Positions 13,925-21,017 of a DNA stretch of 25,119 bases are shown here, piece after piece (position 1 is the stretch's first letter; each line of letters starts with the position of its first letter). A program made the position numbers and the translations under genes. Under the pieces are notes generated by a model. The model was not told where the DNA came from. It worked only from the letters and a program-made list of their open reading frames with translations, and ran no database searches. The DNA is from an uncultured Bacillaceae bacterium. GTDB lineage: Bacteria; Bacillota; Bacilli; Bacillales; Caldibacillaceae. The DNA is taken from assembly GCA_937983015.1 (NCBI GenBank), contig CALKAK010000141.1, forward strand, positions 1 through 25,119. Direction: 5' to 3'.

Positions 13925-16591
13925 TTACTTGGTTAATTTAGCAGGATGTTCAACTTCCAATAAGTAACGGCATTCTAATAAACGAATCTCGAATAATGTT
14001 AATGGATCGCGGAATTTTTCCGGATTTTTCCGCAACTGTTCCAACTCCGTCCGTTCTTCGACAACTTCCCGCTTTAAATCAGCGATCAATTGTTGGATCG
14101 CTTTCAAGGCATTCGCGAAAAACAGGGAGACATCACGCGCGAGTCCTTGTTCCATTAATGTGAACAAGGCGAAAAATTGCTTGCTCACCCGCGTTACGAC
14201 CTGGTGATAATCTTCGCTGGCGATAAAATTTTTAAACTGTTGAATGTAAAACGGTTTTCCTCTGGCAAAATTGCCGAGAACTTTTCCAGCCCCTTTTAAA
14301 AGAATCTGCCCGGGTGTGTAACGTAACAAAATATTTTCTTCCTGGATGACCGATCCGGTGGTGAAGCGGGCAACATCCCGTTGCCAGTCATCGAGAACTT
14401 GGAAGTCACAAGGTAAGCGCAATCTTTCTTCCCCTAGCATCCGATTGAACCCATTTTCGATTTCTTCAAGGAAAGCCCGCCCTTGTTCGAGCTCTTCTTT
14501 GGCGAGAACGAGCCATTCTTCCGCCCTGCTCGTCAATTGCTCCAGAATTTCACCGTGCAGATAAGCTTTTATTTTTTCATTCATCTTCTTATTCACTTCG
14601 ACATGCAGTGTAGCAGGATCGATCGTTTCCGGAATTTCTTTAGCCACTCCCTGCAAGACTTTCGGCAACTCTTCGGCAATATCTTCTTCTAAGTCGGTTT
14701 TAATCAAGCTGAAGGCATTGGCGATCCGTTCCCCGATTTCCGTCTGTAAATCCGTCAACTGGTAGTAAGCGCCATTTAAGCGCTGCAAGATGTCTTCCTT
14801 TTTCTGGATGCTTTCATGTAAACGGTGTTCGGCCCGGACCCGTTGTTGTAAAAAGTCATGGATGATCCGTTGCATAAGGACGATTATTTTTTGTAAATTC
14901 GTAGTTTCGGTTTTTTCCCCCAACGTTTGACGGATTTCCTGGAAAAAGTTATAGAAATCCTTCATTTGTTCGTATGTGTATATTTTCCCCTGACCGATTG
15001 TCTTTTGTACATCCTCCCGATATTCTGCAATCGTCTCGTTTTTCCTGGCTACAACGGCATGGGTGATAAGGTCCGGATATTCTTTTTTCAACCATTTTAA
15101 TTCCAGCAATTCATCTTGAAAATGGTCAAGTTTCGGTGACAGGAAATATACAATGGCATCCATAGCCTCAATCAAAGCTTCGTGTTCGACACTATATATT
15201 TCTGGAAAATCCAATAGACTTACATTCGCCTTTTCCAAAACGGGATGGACAATCGTTTTCTTAAAAAATCTACCATCGGTTTTGATCCCGTCCGTTTGCG
15301 CATCTAGCTTGCGATCGATTCTTCTGGTAAATTCCCTCCCGTATTCATAGATCGCCGTTTCCTTACCGGATTGATAAAGAACCGGAACGAGAGGTGTCGG
15401 AACATAATCCTTTTCGGAAAATAGTGGGTAAAATAGTTCCCGCCGTCCCATACCGGCTATGGCGATATTCAACGAATCGCTTCTCTGCAAAATCTCATGG
15501 ATGGCCAGTAGTCGTTGATCGACAATGAGTTGATGATTGTTCCCCCACTCGATGAGCGCAGTACCGATCGCTTCCACTTGACCGGTTATATCGGTATCCC
15601 ATGTTTCGTGGAATAAAACCTGTTCAGCATCACGAAGTGCTTCAACGTCCACACTATCCGCAACTTTATCATGCCAGGCAAAAAGCGCTGCCGCTGGTAA
15701 CATCGCTCGTTTCCCGTCAACAATCCGAATCCAGACTGTGAGAAAATCGGCTATGAGTGGTTTTACTTTTTCTAACGTTAGATTTTTCCCGCTCATATCC
15801 TGATACGTTCTTTCGTACAACCGGGCAAGTTCCGGGAAGCGGGGATGTTCATCCATGTGTAAGAATATCTTATTGATAACGGACAACCAATTCGTAAAAT
15901 ACTCCGTATCTTGATAACTTTCCCAGAGGGCCATGACGAACCGTTCGAATAAGTCATGATCAATGGAATATATATACGGAATTACATCCGCAAAATACTC
16001 CGGCGGTAGGGTTGCCGTAAACCCACGATGAACATAAGATTTTAAGCGTTCAAACCATACTAAGGAACCCGTGCGTAGCCCTTCCCGTTTAGCCAGTTCA
16101 ACAGCACTCGCCCAGTCCTCAGTTTCCTCAAAAAACATGCGGGCGATTTTGGTAAGATTCGGGTAATCAGGGTTCAATTCGATCGCTTCTTTGATCACCT
16201 GACCGGCTTCGGCTAATTTTTCACCTTGATAATATAAATTAAATAGTTGGAACTTGATTTCCATCTCCAGGATAACCGAATCGGTTTCAATGGAGTGATA
16301 GATTTCTTCCGCTAAATCATATTGTCCCAGCGCAAAGTAAGCATCAGCGATGTTTTTCCTGGCCCAGGGTGCGAGTTCATTCGTAATCTGTTCCCATTTA
16401 TAAATCGCCGCTTCATAATCTTTGTAATGAAAATAAACTTCGCCCTGTGAAAAACGGATGTAAGAAGCATCCGGAATCTCTTGTTTTAGTTCACGAATCA
16501 GTAATTCGCCCAATTGCTGGGCCGGATCTTTATCTTGATCAACGAACTGTTGATAATATGTCTTCGTCTTTAATTTCTCTTCTACCGTCAT
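13925..16591 (-). CDS. TPR protein with degenerate dynamin-like GTPase domain
   Basis: An 888-residue soluble protein. Residues about 40-170 hold TPR-like helical pairs (YIRFSQGEVYFHYKDYEAAI, then ADAYFALGQYDLAEEIYHSI). A helical linker follows. At about 374-520 is a dynamin-type G domain seen by pattern: NIAIAGMGRRELFYPLF in place of a P-loop, VPTPLVPVL for the G2 PT motif, VSLLDFPEI for DxPG, and AMDAIVYFLSP for the next strand. The P-loop GK(S/T) is absent and the G3 Gly is changed, so nucleotide hydrolysis is doubtful. The last 350 residues are long helices like a dynamin stalk (about 540-720), with a short hydrophobic patch. The frame starts at 16600; AAGGTG lies 6 bases before the ATG at 16591, so that start is used. 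It is one gene with its own terminator. A membrane-remodelling role is inference. Confidence 0.85.
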   Translation of the reverse strand: MTVEEKLKTKTYYQQFVDQDKDPAQQLGELLIRELKQEIPDASYIRFSQGEVYFHYKDYEAAIYKWEQITNELAPWARKNIADAYFALGQYDLAEEIYHSIETDSVILEMEIKFQLFNLYYQGEKLAEAGQVIKEAIELNPDYPNLTKIARMFFEETEDWASAVELAKREGLRTGSLVWFERLKSYVHRGFTATLPPEYFADVIPYIYSIDHDLFERFVMALWESYQDTEYFTNWLSVINKIFLHMDEHPRFPELARLYERTYQDMSGKNLTLEKVKPLIADFLTVWIRIVDGKRAMLPAAALFAWHDKVADSVDVEALRDAEQVLFHETWDTDITGQVEAIGTALIEWGNNHQLIVDQRLLAIHEILQRSDSLNIAIAGMGRRELFYPLFSEKDYVPTPLVPVLYQSGKETAIYEYGREFTRRIDRKLDAQTDGIKTDGRFFKKTIVHPVLEKANVSLLDFPEIYSVEHEALIEAMDAIVYFLSPKLDHFQDELLELKWLKKEYPDLITHAVVARKNETIAEYREDVQKTIGQGKIYTYEQMKDFYNFFQEIRQTLGEKTETTNLQKIIVLMQRIIHDFLQQRVRAEHRLHESIQKKEDILQRLNGAYYQLTDLQTEIGERIANAFSLIKTDLEEDIAEELPKVLQGVAKEIPETIDPATLHVEVNKKMNEKIKAYLHGEILEQLTSRAEEWLVLAKEELEQGRAFLEEIENGFNRMLGEERLRLPCDFQVLDDWQRDVARFTTGSVIQEENILLRYTPGQILLKGAGKVLGNFARGKPFYIQQFKNFIASEDYHQVVTRVSKQFFALFTLMEQGLARDVSLFFANALKAIQQLIADLKREVVEERTELEQLRKNPEKFRDPLTLFEIRLLECRYLLEVEHPAKLTK

Positions 16592-16930
16592 CGACATCAC
16601 CTTATTTTCTGTGTGCTTATTTACATTCTATCAAAGTATATTCTCGGTTCTATTGCAAATTCCTTTCTTTTTTGCGACAAATAAAACAGCACATTTCGAC
16701 AGTGGCGGAAAGGAGATGATCGTAAAAAGAGCCTGCCTCAATAGCAGACTCCTTATCAGCACTTTTTTGTGCGGTCCAGCGTTTTGTCAAGAGATCGGTG
16801 AACATCTTCGGTAGACGATTATCGGAAAAACACCGCTCCGGTTCCCTTCGCTCGCTGTAAATCCTTCTGTTGTTTGGGAGCCGGCAAAATACCCGACGGG
16901 TTCCTCGATGTCCACCGGTGGTCCGTATAT
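16592..16930. other. intergenic region with yuiD 3' untranslated stretch
   Basis: About 340 bases. Near 16592-16700 is the AT-rich upstream region of the TPR gene. The part at 16752-16930 lies between the yuiD stop and its terminator and is unusually GC-rich and hairpin-prone, with CGGTG...CACCG and GCAC...GTGC arms. Its open frame (16650-16961, minus) runs through the terminator and looks spurious. Confidence 0.45.
16724..16751 (-). terminator. distal terminator downstream of yuiD
   Basis: On the minus strand GAGTCTGC pairs with GCAGGCTC (16744-16751 with 16729-16736, one G-U pair), followed by five T. It lies about 180 bases past the yuiD stop, leaving a long 3' untranslated stretch. Confidence 0.78.
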
Positions 16931-17401
16931 TTACAAGGTTCGCAACCAATCGTGACCACACTTTCCTAAATACCCGGTTACAATTCCTAGTAAGGCTCCG
17001 CCGACCACTTCGATCGGTTGGTGACCGAGCCGTTCTTTCAATCGTTTACTTTTATGATCATGATAATGATGATCTTTTTCTCGGCGTAAGCGTTCTATTT
17101 GTTCTTCTAACTGATTTAATTTGATCGTCAGCTCCCCGGCCTGACGTATCACCCCCTGGGCATCGTACATAACGAGGAGACCGAAAACCGCGGCTAAAGC
17201 AAAATCGATGGTTTTCACTCCCCGCTCCAGTGCAATATAAGTCGCCAGGGCACTGACTCCTGCCGAATGTGAACTGGGCATGCCTCCTGTTTCGAAGAAC
17301 ATCCTCCAATCCCAGACACCTTTCGTCATCTTTTTAACCGGTATTTTTAAAAACTGGGATAAAACGATTGTTCCGATGGCATTGTTGATCGCTTTGTTCA
17401 T
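16931..17401 (-). CDS. yuiD: divergent PAP2-family membrane protein YuiD
   Basis: A 156-residue member of the divergent PAP2 (acid phosphatase/vanadium-peroxidase related) family, matching the length of YuiD. Its hallmark is GGMPSSHSAGVSALA near residues 39-53, which holds the catalytic-type His. Hydrophobic segments lie at about 5-20, 55-85 and 130-148. A Lys/Arg/His-rich coiled loop (LNQLEEQIERLRREKDHHYHDH) is inserted before the last segment HQPIEVVGGALLGIVTGYLG. These proteins are thought to act on lipid phosphates, but substrate is unknown. An upstream GTG at 17416 is possible, but GGAGGAG is 6 bases before the ATG at 17401, which is preferred. It is monocistronic, reading away from the coiled-coil gene. 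Confidence 0.9.
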   Translation of the reverse strand: MNKAINNAIGTIVLSQFLKIPVKKMTKGVWDWRMFFETGGMPSSHSAGVSALATYIALERGVKTIDFALAAVFGLLVMYDAQGVIRQAGELTIKLNQLEEQIERLRREKDHHYHDHKSKRLKERLGHQPIEVVGGALLGIVTGYLGKCGHDWLRTL

Positions 17402-17689
17402 GGAACACTCCTCCACATCTTACAGTGTCAGGAAATTCCCAACCATCCAGGAAAGTCCCCTCGCATTTTGAACCGCATACTATTTGTATTGTTCGGAACA
17501 AAGCTATTTTTATACTTTATCTTTTTACTCCCCCAAACAAAAACATCAACCCATAAGACCGAACAGAATCGATAACGGTCAATCCGATTCACTTTCTATA
17601 AATCTCATGCATTCGCCTAAGCAAAAATAGTCAACCAACATAAGATATAGGGAATTCACCTACAGAAAAATGTTGAGGAGGAGTCTATT

Positions 17690-18076
17690 ATGTATCCTTA
17701 TGGCTTTTACCCGATGCCGCCGGGGGCGTATTATCCCACACCACAACCGATGTATGAAGGTGATCATCTAACCGATTTTGAGGGAATCGATGATTTGGAT
17801 CGGCAGCCGCCCCAACTGGAAAGACGAATCAGCCAGCTTGAGAGGCAAACTGAAGTACAAAACCGTGAGCTGACGCGGCAAAATAATGAAATTCGCCGTT
17901 TAAACGGAGAGATCCGGCGTATTAATGAAGAGATCCGGCGCATCAATAGTGAAATCACCCGTATGAATCGGGTCAACGAACAACAAACCCGCCGCTTGCA
18001 ACGCTTGAACCAGAGAGTTCGAGCCATTGAAAACAGATTGAATATTCCGTTTAGCCCTATGGAAGACGGATTTTGA
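17690..18076 (+). CDS. Pro/Tyr/Gly-rich small protein with heptad coiled coil
   Basis: A 128-residue protein of unknown function. The N-terminus (MYPYGFYPMPPGAYYPTPQP) is rich in Tyr, Pro and Gly, as in spore coat and surface proteins. An acidic linker follows, then a regular coiled coil (about 40-115) whose core is five tandem heptads (ELTRQNN, EIRRLNG, EIRRINE, EIRRINS, EITRMNR). The end is NRLNIPFSPMEDGF. No signal peptide or membrane segment is visible. AGGAGGAG lies 7 bases before the ATG. A CATAAGATA at 17639-17647 resembles the -10 of sporulation sigma factors (E or K), but no matching -35 is clear. A spore-coat or similar structural role is inference from composition only. Confidence 0.82.
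   Translation: MYPYGFYPMPPGAYYPTPQPMYEGDHLTDFEGIDDLDRQPPQLERRISQLERQTEVQNRELTRQNNEIRRLNGEIRRINEEIRRINSEITRMNRVNEQQTRRLQRLNQRVRAIENRLNIPFSPMEDGF
17867..17971 (+). repeat. five tandem 21-base (heptad-coding) repeats
   Basis: Units start at 17867, 17888, 17909, 17930 and 17951, in frame, each coding E-(I/L)-x-R-x-N-x. The third and fourth share GAGATCCGGCG exactly, which indicates fairly recent unit duplication. Confidence 0.8.
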
Positions 18077-18110
18077 TGAATAAGTATAAAAAATTCTAAA
18101 TTTTATTAAC

Positions 18111-18147
18111 TCCGGAAATGGTACTAACCATTCCGGATTTTTTTTGG
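18111..18147 (+). terminator. terminator of the coiled-coil gene
   Basis: TCCGGAAATGG and CCATTCCGGA pair with a single bulged A, followed by eight T. Confidence 0.88.
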
Positions 18148-18185
18148 CAGAAACCCTAAAGGGACAGGCAACACAAGGAATAACC

Positions 18186-18214
18186 TTGTGAGTATTCGAT
18201 TTATCCTGTATACT
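18186..18214 (+). promoter_or_regulatory. sigma-A promoter of queT
   Basis: TTGTGA (18186-18191), a 17-base spacer, TATACT (18209-18214). The predicted transcript begins near 18221, leaving a leader of about 86 bases before queT. Confidence 0.7.
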
Positions 18215-18237
18215 ACATATTGCCTACATATTGTTAC

Positions 18238-18298
18238 TTTGGGTGAACGATCACCCCGTGGTTCGAAACCATCCCACGTTAAAAATACTAAGGAGAGG
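18238..18298 (+). promoter_or_regulatory. candidate class-I preQ1 riboswitch upstream of queT
   Basis: CGTGG (18257-18261) and CCACG (18274-18278) enclose a 12-base loop that starts with TT and ends with C. An A-rich tail ending ACTAAGGAG then merges with the ribosome binding site. Known preQ1-I aptamers share a 5-bp stem, a loop with first U and last C, and a tail ending ACUAAGG that feeds the ribosome binding site. A further hairpin, GGGTGA/TCACCC, precedes it (18241-18256). The gene controlled is a queuosine-precursor transporter, the expected target. Against it: the usual pairing of the loop UAG with tail CUA is not present, and a simple hairpin (TGGTT/AACCA) competes. Confidence 0.55.
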
Positions 18299-18306
18299 AT
18301 TTAAAG

Positions 18307-18819
18307 ATGAACAAAATAACAAAAATGCTGGCCTACAATGGGATTGTAGCCGCACTTTACATCGTGATCACGATGTTGATCCAACCAATCGCTTTTTTAG
18401 GACTGCAATTTCGTCTCCCAGAGATGTTCAACCATCTCGTCATTTTCAACAAAAAATTCTTTTTCGGTATCGTTCTCGGTGTATTTTTAGCCAATTTATT
18501 CTTTTCACCGATGATGTGGTTAGACTTAATCTTTGGCGTCGGACATACGGTTATTAGTTTATTGATCGCCATTTTCGTCGGGCGTTATGTAAAAAACATT
18601 TGGGCCCGCATGATGATAAATTCCTTTGTGTTTTCTTTTATGATGTTTATCATCGCCATTGAACTTGAAGTGGCTGAAGTAATGATCGCCCTCGACAACC
18701 CGCTTTCCTTCTGGCAAAACTGGTTACTGATGGCCCTCGGTGAATTCATCGTTATGGCCATAACCGCACCGATCATTTACGCGATCGATAAAAAGATGAA
18801 TTTCGGGAAGGTCTTATAA
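18307..18819 (+). CDS. queT: QueT family queuosine-precursor transporter
   Basis: A 170-residue membrane protein of the QueT (DUF988, COG4708) family, the substrate-binding S component of an ECF-type importer for preQ0/preQ1, used to make queuosine in tRNA. Typical family text is visible: YNGIVAALYIVITMLIQPIA, then FRLPEMFNHLVIFNKKFFFG, LGVFLANLFFSPMMWLD and FGVGHTVISLLIAIFVG. About six membrane segments are present. GGAGAGG lies 8 bases before the ATG. It has its own promoter, a leader with a candidate preQ1 switch and a long terminator, so it is monocistronic; the energising ECF module must be encoded elsewhere. Confidence 0.93.
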   Translation: MNKITKMLAYNGIVAALYIVITMLIQPIAFLGLQFRLPEMFNHLVIFNKKFFFGIVLGVFLANLFFSPMMWLDLIFGVGHTVISLLIAIFVGRYVKNIWARMMINSFVFSFMMFIIAIELEVAEVMIALDNPLSFWQNWLLMALGEFIVMAITAPIIYAIDKKMNFGKVL

Positions 18820-18832
18820 AAATCGCTGGGAT

Positions 18833-18874
18833 AAAAAGGTTCCGATCGTTCATTGAACGATCGGAACCTTTTTT
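18833..18874. terminator. long bidirectional terminator after queT
   Basis: A nearly perfect stem of about 19 bp, with core GGTTCCGATCGTTC (18838-18851) and GAACGATCGGAACC, has flanking A and T runs. It serves queT and could serve the convergent PH-domain gene about 110 bases away. Confidence 0.92.
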
Positions 18875-18982
18875 AATGCATATGAATCATCAATAGTCGT
18901 TCATATTTTTCACTCTAAAGTTCGCGAATCTTTTCCCCGGAAATAATCGCATTCCTCCCAAATAATGGCCCCTGGACGAATA

Positions 18983-19345
18983 TCATAAAATATAACTGCC
19001 AATAATACGGTCCAATTTTCGGATATCCACATTCCGATTTAACCGCAATTTAAATTTACCAACGCGGGTCCATAGCTCTAATTCCGCATCCAGATCGAAT
19101 CTACCGGCATTTTCCGAAGAATACATGACGATCGACTTAAAAGGAATGGTATAAATTTCCACCTTTTTTCCTGTCAAACCCTGACGATCGGAAATGATTA
19201 ACCGTTTGTTGGTAATTACTGCGACATCTCGGATCGTCCGGTATGCGATCACCGCATGTTCGCCCTCAACGAAAATTTCTTCCACTTCTTTCGGAACGGT
19301 CGTTTCCTCGAGAAAAGTCCATTCCATGATATTTTGTACACTCAC
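18983..19345 (-). CDS. small bacterial PH-domain protein
   Basis: About 120 residues forming one bacterial pleckstrin-homology (bPH) domain. The run is VEGEHAVIAYRTIRDVAVIT, then NKRLIISDRQGLTGKKVEIYTIPF (typical T(N/D)KRLI signature followed by a KVE-Y-IPF strand). It continues with KSIVMYSSENAGRFDLDAEL and the closing helix DIRKLDRIIGSYIL. Such domains in bacteria form oligomeric rings or bind membranes; specific function is unknown. The frame runs up to 19423, but GGAGGGG (19351-19358) is 5 bases before the GTG at 19345, and family proteins start near there, so the longer start is rejected. It is a single gene. Confidence 0.86.
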   Translation of the reverse strand: MSVQNIMEWTFLEETTVPKEVEEIFVEGEHAVIAYRTIRDVAVITNKRLIISDRQGLTGKKVEIYTIPFKSIVMYSSENAGRFDLDAELELWTRVGKFKLRLNRNVDIRKLDRIIGSYIL

Positions 19346-20018
19346 CCGAACCCCTCCTAAAAAAAGATTGAAACGTATTAAACACTCTGCTCTATATTTT
19401 TTAAGCCAACTGCATATCCGCAAGCCTCTCTAATTCGCGCATGTTTAAATTATTTTTTTGAGAGAAGGTGCGAATGAACAACATCATCTATAACTAATTC
19501 TCATCCTCTGCAAAGGAATTTGCAATAGTATTTTTAATTTCTTCAAAGTTTTCTTGGATATTTTTAATACGTATTTAGTATTTTTACTGACTATTGAAAA
19601 AAATGTCTTTTTGGATACAGCAATTAAAGGGATCTGTTACATTTTTACTTCTAGCGGCGCAAAGACATCATTGATTTCGGCTCAATGTATTGAGCCATTC
19701 AAAAATTTAGCAAACTGATTGACGCGAATGTTTGTCTGTATCCTTTTTTACACTGACCGAGATGACCATTTTTGTGCTTTGTCCGTTTTTCCATCATTTT
19801 CCCGAAACTTGAACGTTCGCATATTACGAGTAGAAATTCTTTGGCTAACGGGGAAATCATTTTGGGATGGCAGCTCAAATAAATCGCATCCAAATTTACC
19901 GTTCATCGTACAACTTTCCATTTACTATTTTCAGAGGCACCGTTTTACCTCTTGCCTGACCACCTCTACCTGTTATTGCAATGATTAGCGCCTCCAGGAA
20001 AACCGGCTCCCTGCCCAT
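19346..20018. other. intergenic region without a gene
   Basis: About 670 bases. The AT-rich half (19480-19640) has three TATTTTTA-type runs and should hold the promoter of the PH gene. A perfect GGCTCAAT/ATTGAGCC hairpin with a 2-base loop sits at 19679-19696. Short frames (19699-19893 minus, 19719-19988 plus) lack ribosome binding sites and recognisable sequence. No clear terminator follows the PII operon. Confidence 0.45.
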
Positions 20019-20309
20019 TCAATTGGTATATGAATCCAGCCCTTTTACCGGTAAAATGTATAATGCTGCACCTCCGGACCGCGCCGCATCTACATGTGAA
20101 ATTTTTTCACCGATCGCATCGGTCACTTCCTTCGTGGCAACGATCAGGACAATTTCTTGTTCCGGCTCAATGGAAAAATGGAAAAAACCTTCCTTTTTTG
20201 ACTTCTCAACACCTCTTGCATGAAGGATCGTCGCTCCTTTTGCCCCGGCTCCAATAGCTACCCGAATAATTCGTCTCGCATGTCCATAAGGAACCACAAT
20301 TATACTCAT
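20019..20309 (-). CDS. PII-like regulatory protein (single domain)
   Basis: A 96-residue PII-like (GlnB-fold) protein: strand MSIIVVPYG, helix ARRIIRVAIGAGA, the signature GATILHARG, a short T-loop-like segment (VEKSKKEGFFHFSI), then IEPEQEIVLIVAT, a second helix KEVTDAIGEKI and ending ALYILPVKGL. PII proteins sense ATP/ADP and 2-oxoglutarate or similar and regulate transporters or enzymes by T-loop contact. No uridylylation Tyr is clear. The start ATG at 20309 has GTGGAG 6 bases upstream and begins 12 bases after the previous stop. It is third in the DUF1538 operon, so it probably regulates that membrane protein. Confidence 0.86.
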   Translation of the reverse strand: MSIIVVPYGHARRIIRVAIGAGAKGATILHARGVEKSKKEGFFHFSIEPEQEIVLIVATKEVTDAIGEKISHVDAARSGGAALYILPVKGLDSYTN

Positions 20310-20321
20310 ATATAACTCCAC

Positions 20322-21017
20322 TTAATTTTCCTCCCCATTGCGATCCTGAAAAAGACCGATCGCTTGATGCACATCAGCGGTAATGATCATCCCGGTGTTT
20401 TTTTCACGAAATTTAAATTCATGATCCAGGAGCCGAACTAGTTCATGCACCCTGCGTTTTTCCGTAAGCATCAATATCACTTCTTTTTCCGGTTCAACGA
20501 TCATATCGAGTACGATATGTAATTCACTTGCCGACCCTTTCGCTTTAATAATGGTTCCCCCGTAAAAACCCGCATCCTGGCTCATCTGCACCACCGCCTT
20601 CGCAAGACCTTTATTTACAACAATCAACACTAGAGTCTGCCCGGAAGCGCTATTGTGATGACGGGTCTTTTCATGTTTTAACCAGCGAAGTGAACAGCTT
20701 TCGTTCATTTGTAAAATTCCCGCCAGTGAAATCGTGAACGCGATCCCGTGATGAGGCCTGTTAAACTTAAATTTTTCATTCATTTTTGTCAAAATTTCTT
20801 TCTCCCGATTCGCACTGATGATGATCAAGACAACTTCCCTATTCACCTCATCCATTCCCATCAACTCGAGCGGTTTGCTTTTTACCGTTCCTTTACCGTA
20901 TAAACAGCTCGCGCAGGTAACCCCTAATTTTTTGACAAACCGCAACACTTTACTACCTTTGCCACGATTGACAATCACAGTCAACAATCGATAAGCCGAC
21001 TCATCTGGAAAAAACAT
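20322..21017 (-). CDS. two-domain PII-like protein
   Basis: About 231 residues made of two PII-like domains. The first (about 8-105) reads YRLLTVIVNRGKGSKVLRFVK, EVVLIIISANREKEILTKM, then HHGIAFTISLAGI. The second (about 128-222) reads TLVLIVVNKGLAKAVVQM, GFYGGTIIKAKGSASE, IVEPEKEVILML and NTGMIITADVHQAIGL. The second domain keeps the GGTII-KA-G and EPEKE signatures; the first has diverged there (CASCLYGKGT). A longer frame starts at 21071, but the ATG at 21017 overlaps the DUF1538 stop (TAATG), with AGAAGG upstream, showing translational coupling. With the next gene the operon encodes three PII-like domains, which suggests a trimer-like or hetero-oligomeric regulator; this is inference. Confidence 0.87.
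   Translation of the reverse strand: MFFPDESAYRLLTVIVNRGKGSKVLRFVKKLGVTCASCLYGKGTVKSKPLELMGMDEVNREVVLIIISANREKEILTKMNEKFKFNRPHHGIAFTISLAGILQMNESCSLRWLKHEKTRHHNSASGQTLVLIVVNKGLAKAVVQMSQDAGFYGGTIIKAKGSASELHIVLDMIVEPEKEVILMLTEKRRVHELVRLLDHEFKFREKNTGMIITADVHQAIGLFQDRNGEEN

Noticed and set aside
16650..16961. 103-codon minus-strand frame after yuiD
   Set aside because: It overlaps yuiD and reads straight through a terminator hairpin, with Arg/Cys-rich, non-protein-like text.
17639..17647. Sigma-K/E promoter before the coiled-coil gene
   Set aside because: CATAAGATA fits a -10 element, but no -35 element was found at the right distance, so it is mentioned but not called.
19935..19960. AGAGG/CCTCT hairpin with an A-rich tail on the minus strand, recalling a preQ1 aptamer
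   Set aside because: It lies downstream of the PII operon with no gene following it, and the loop bases do not fit.
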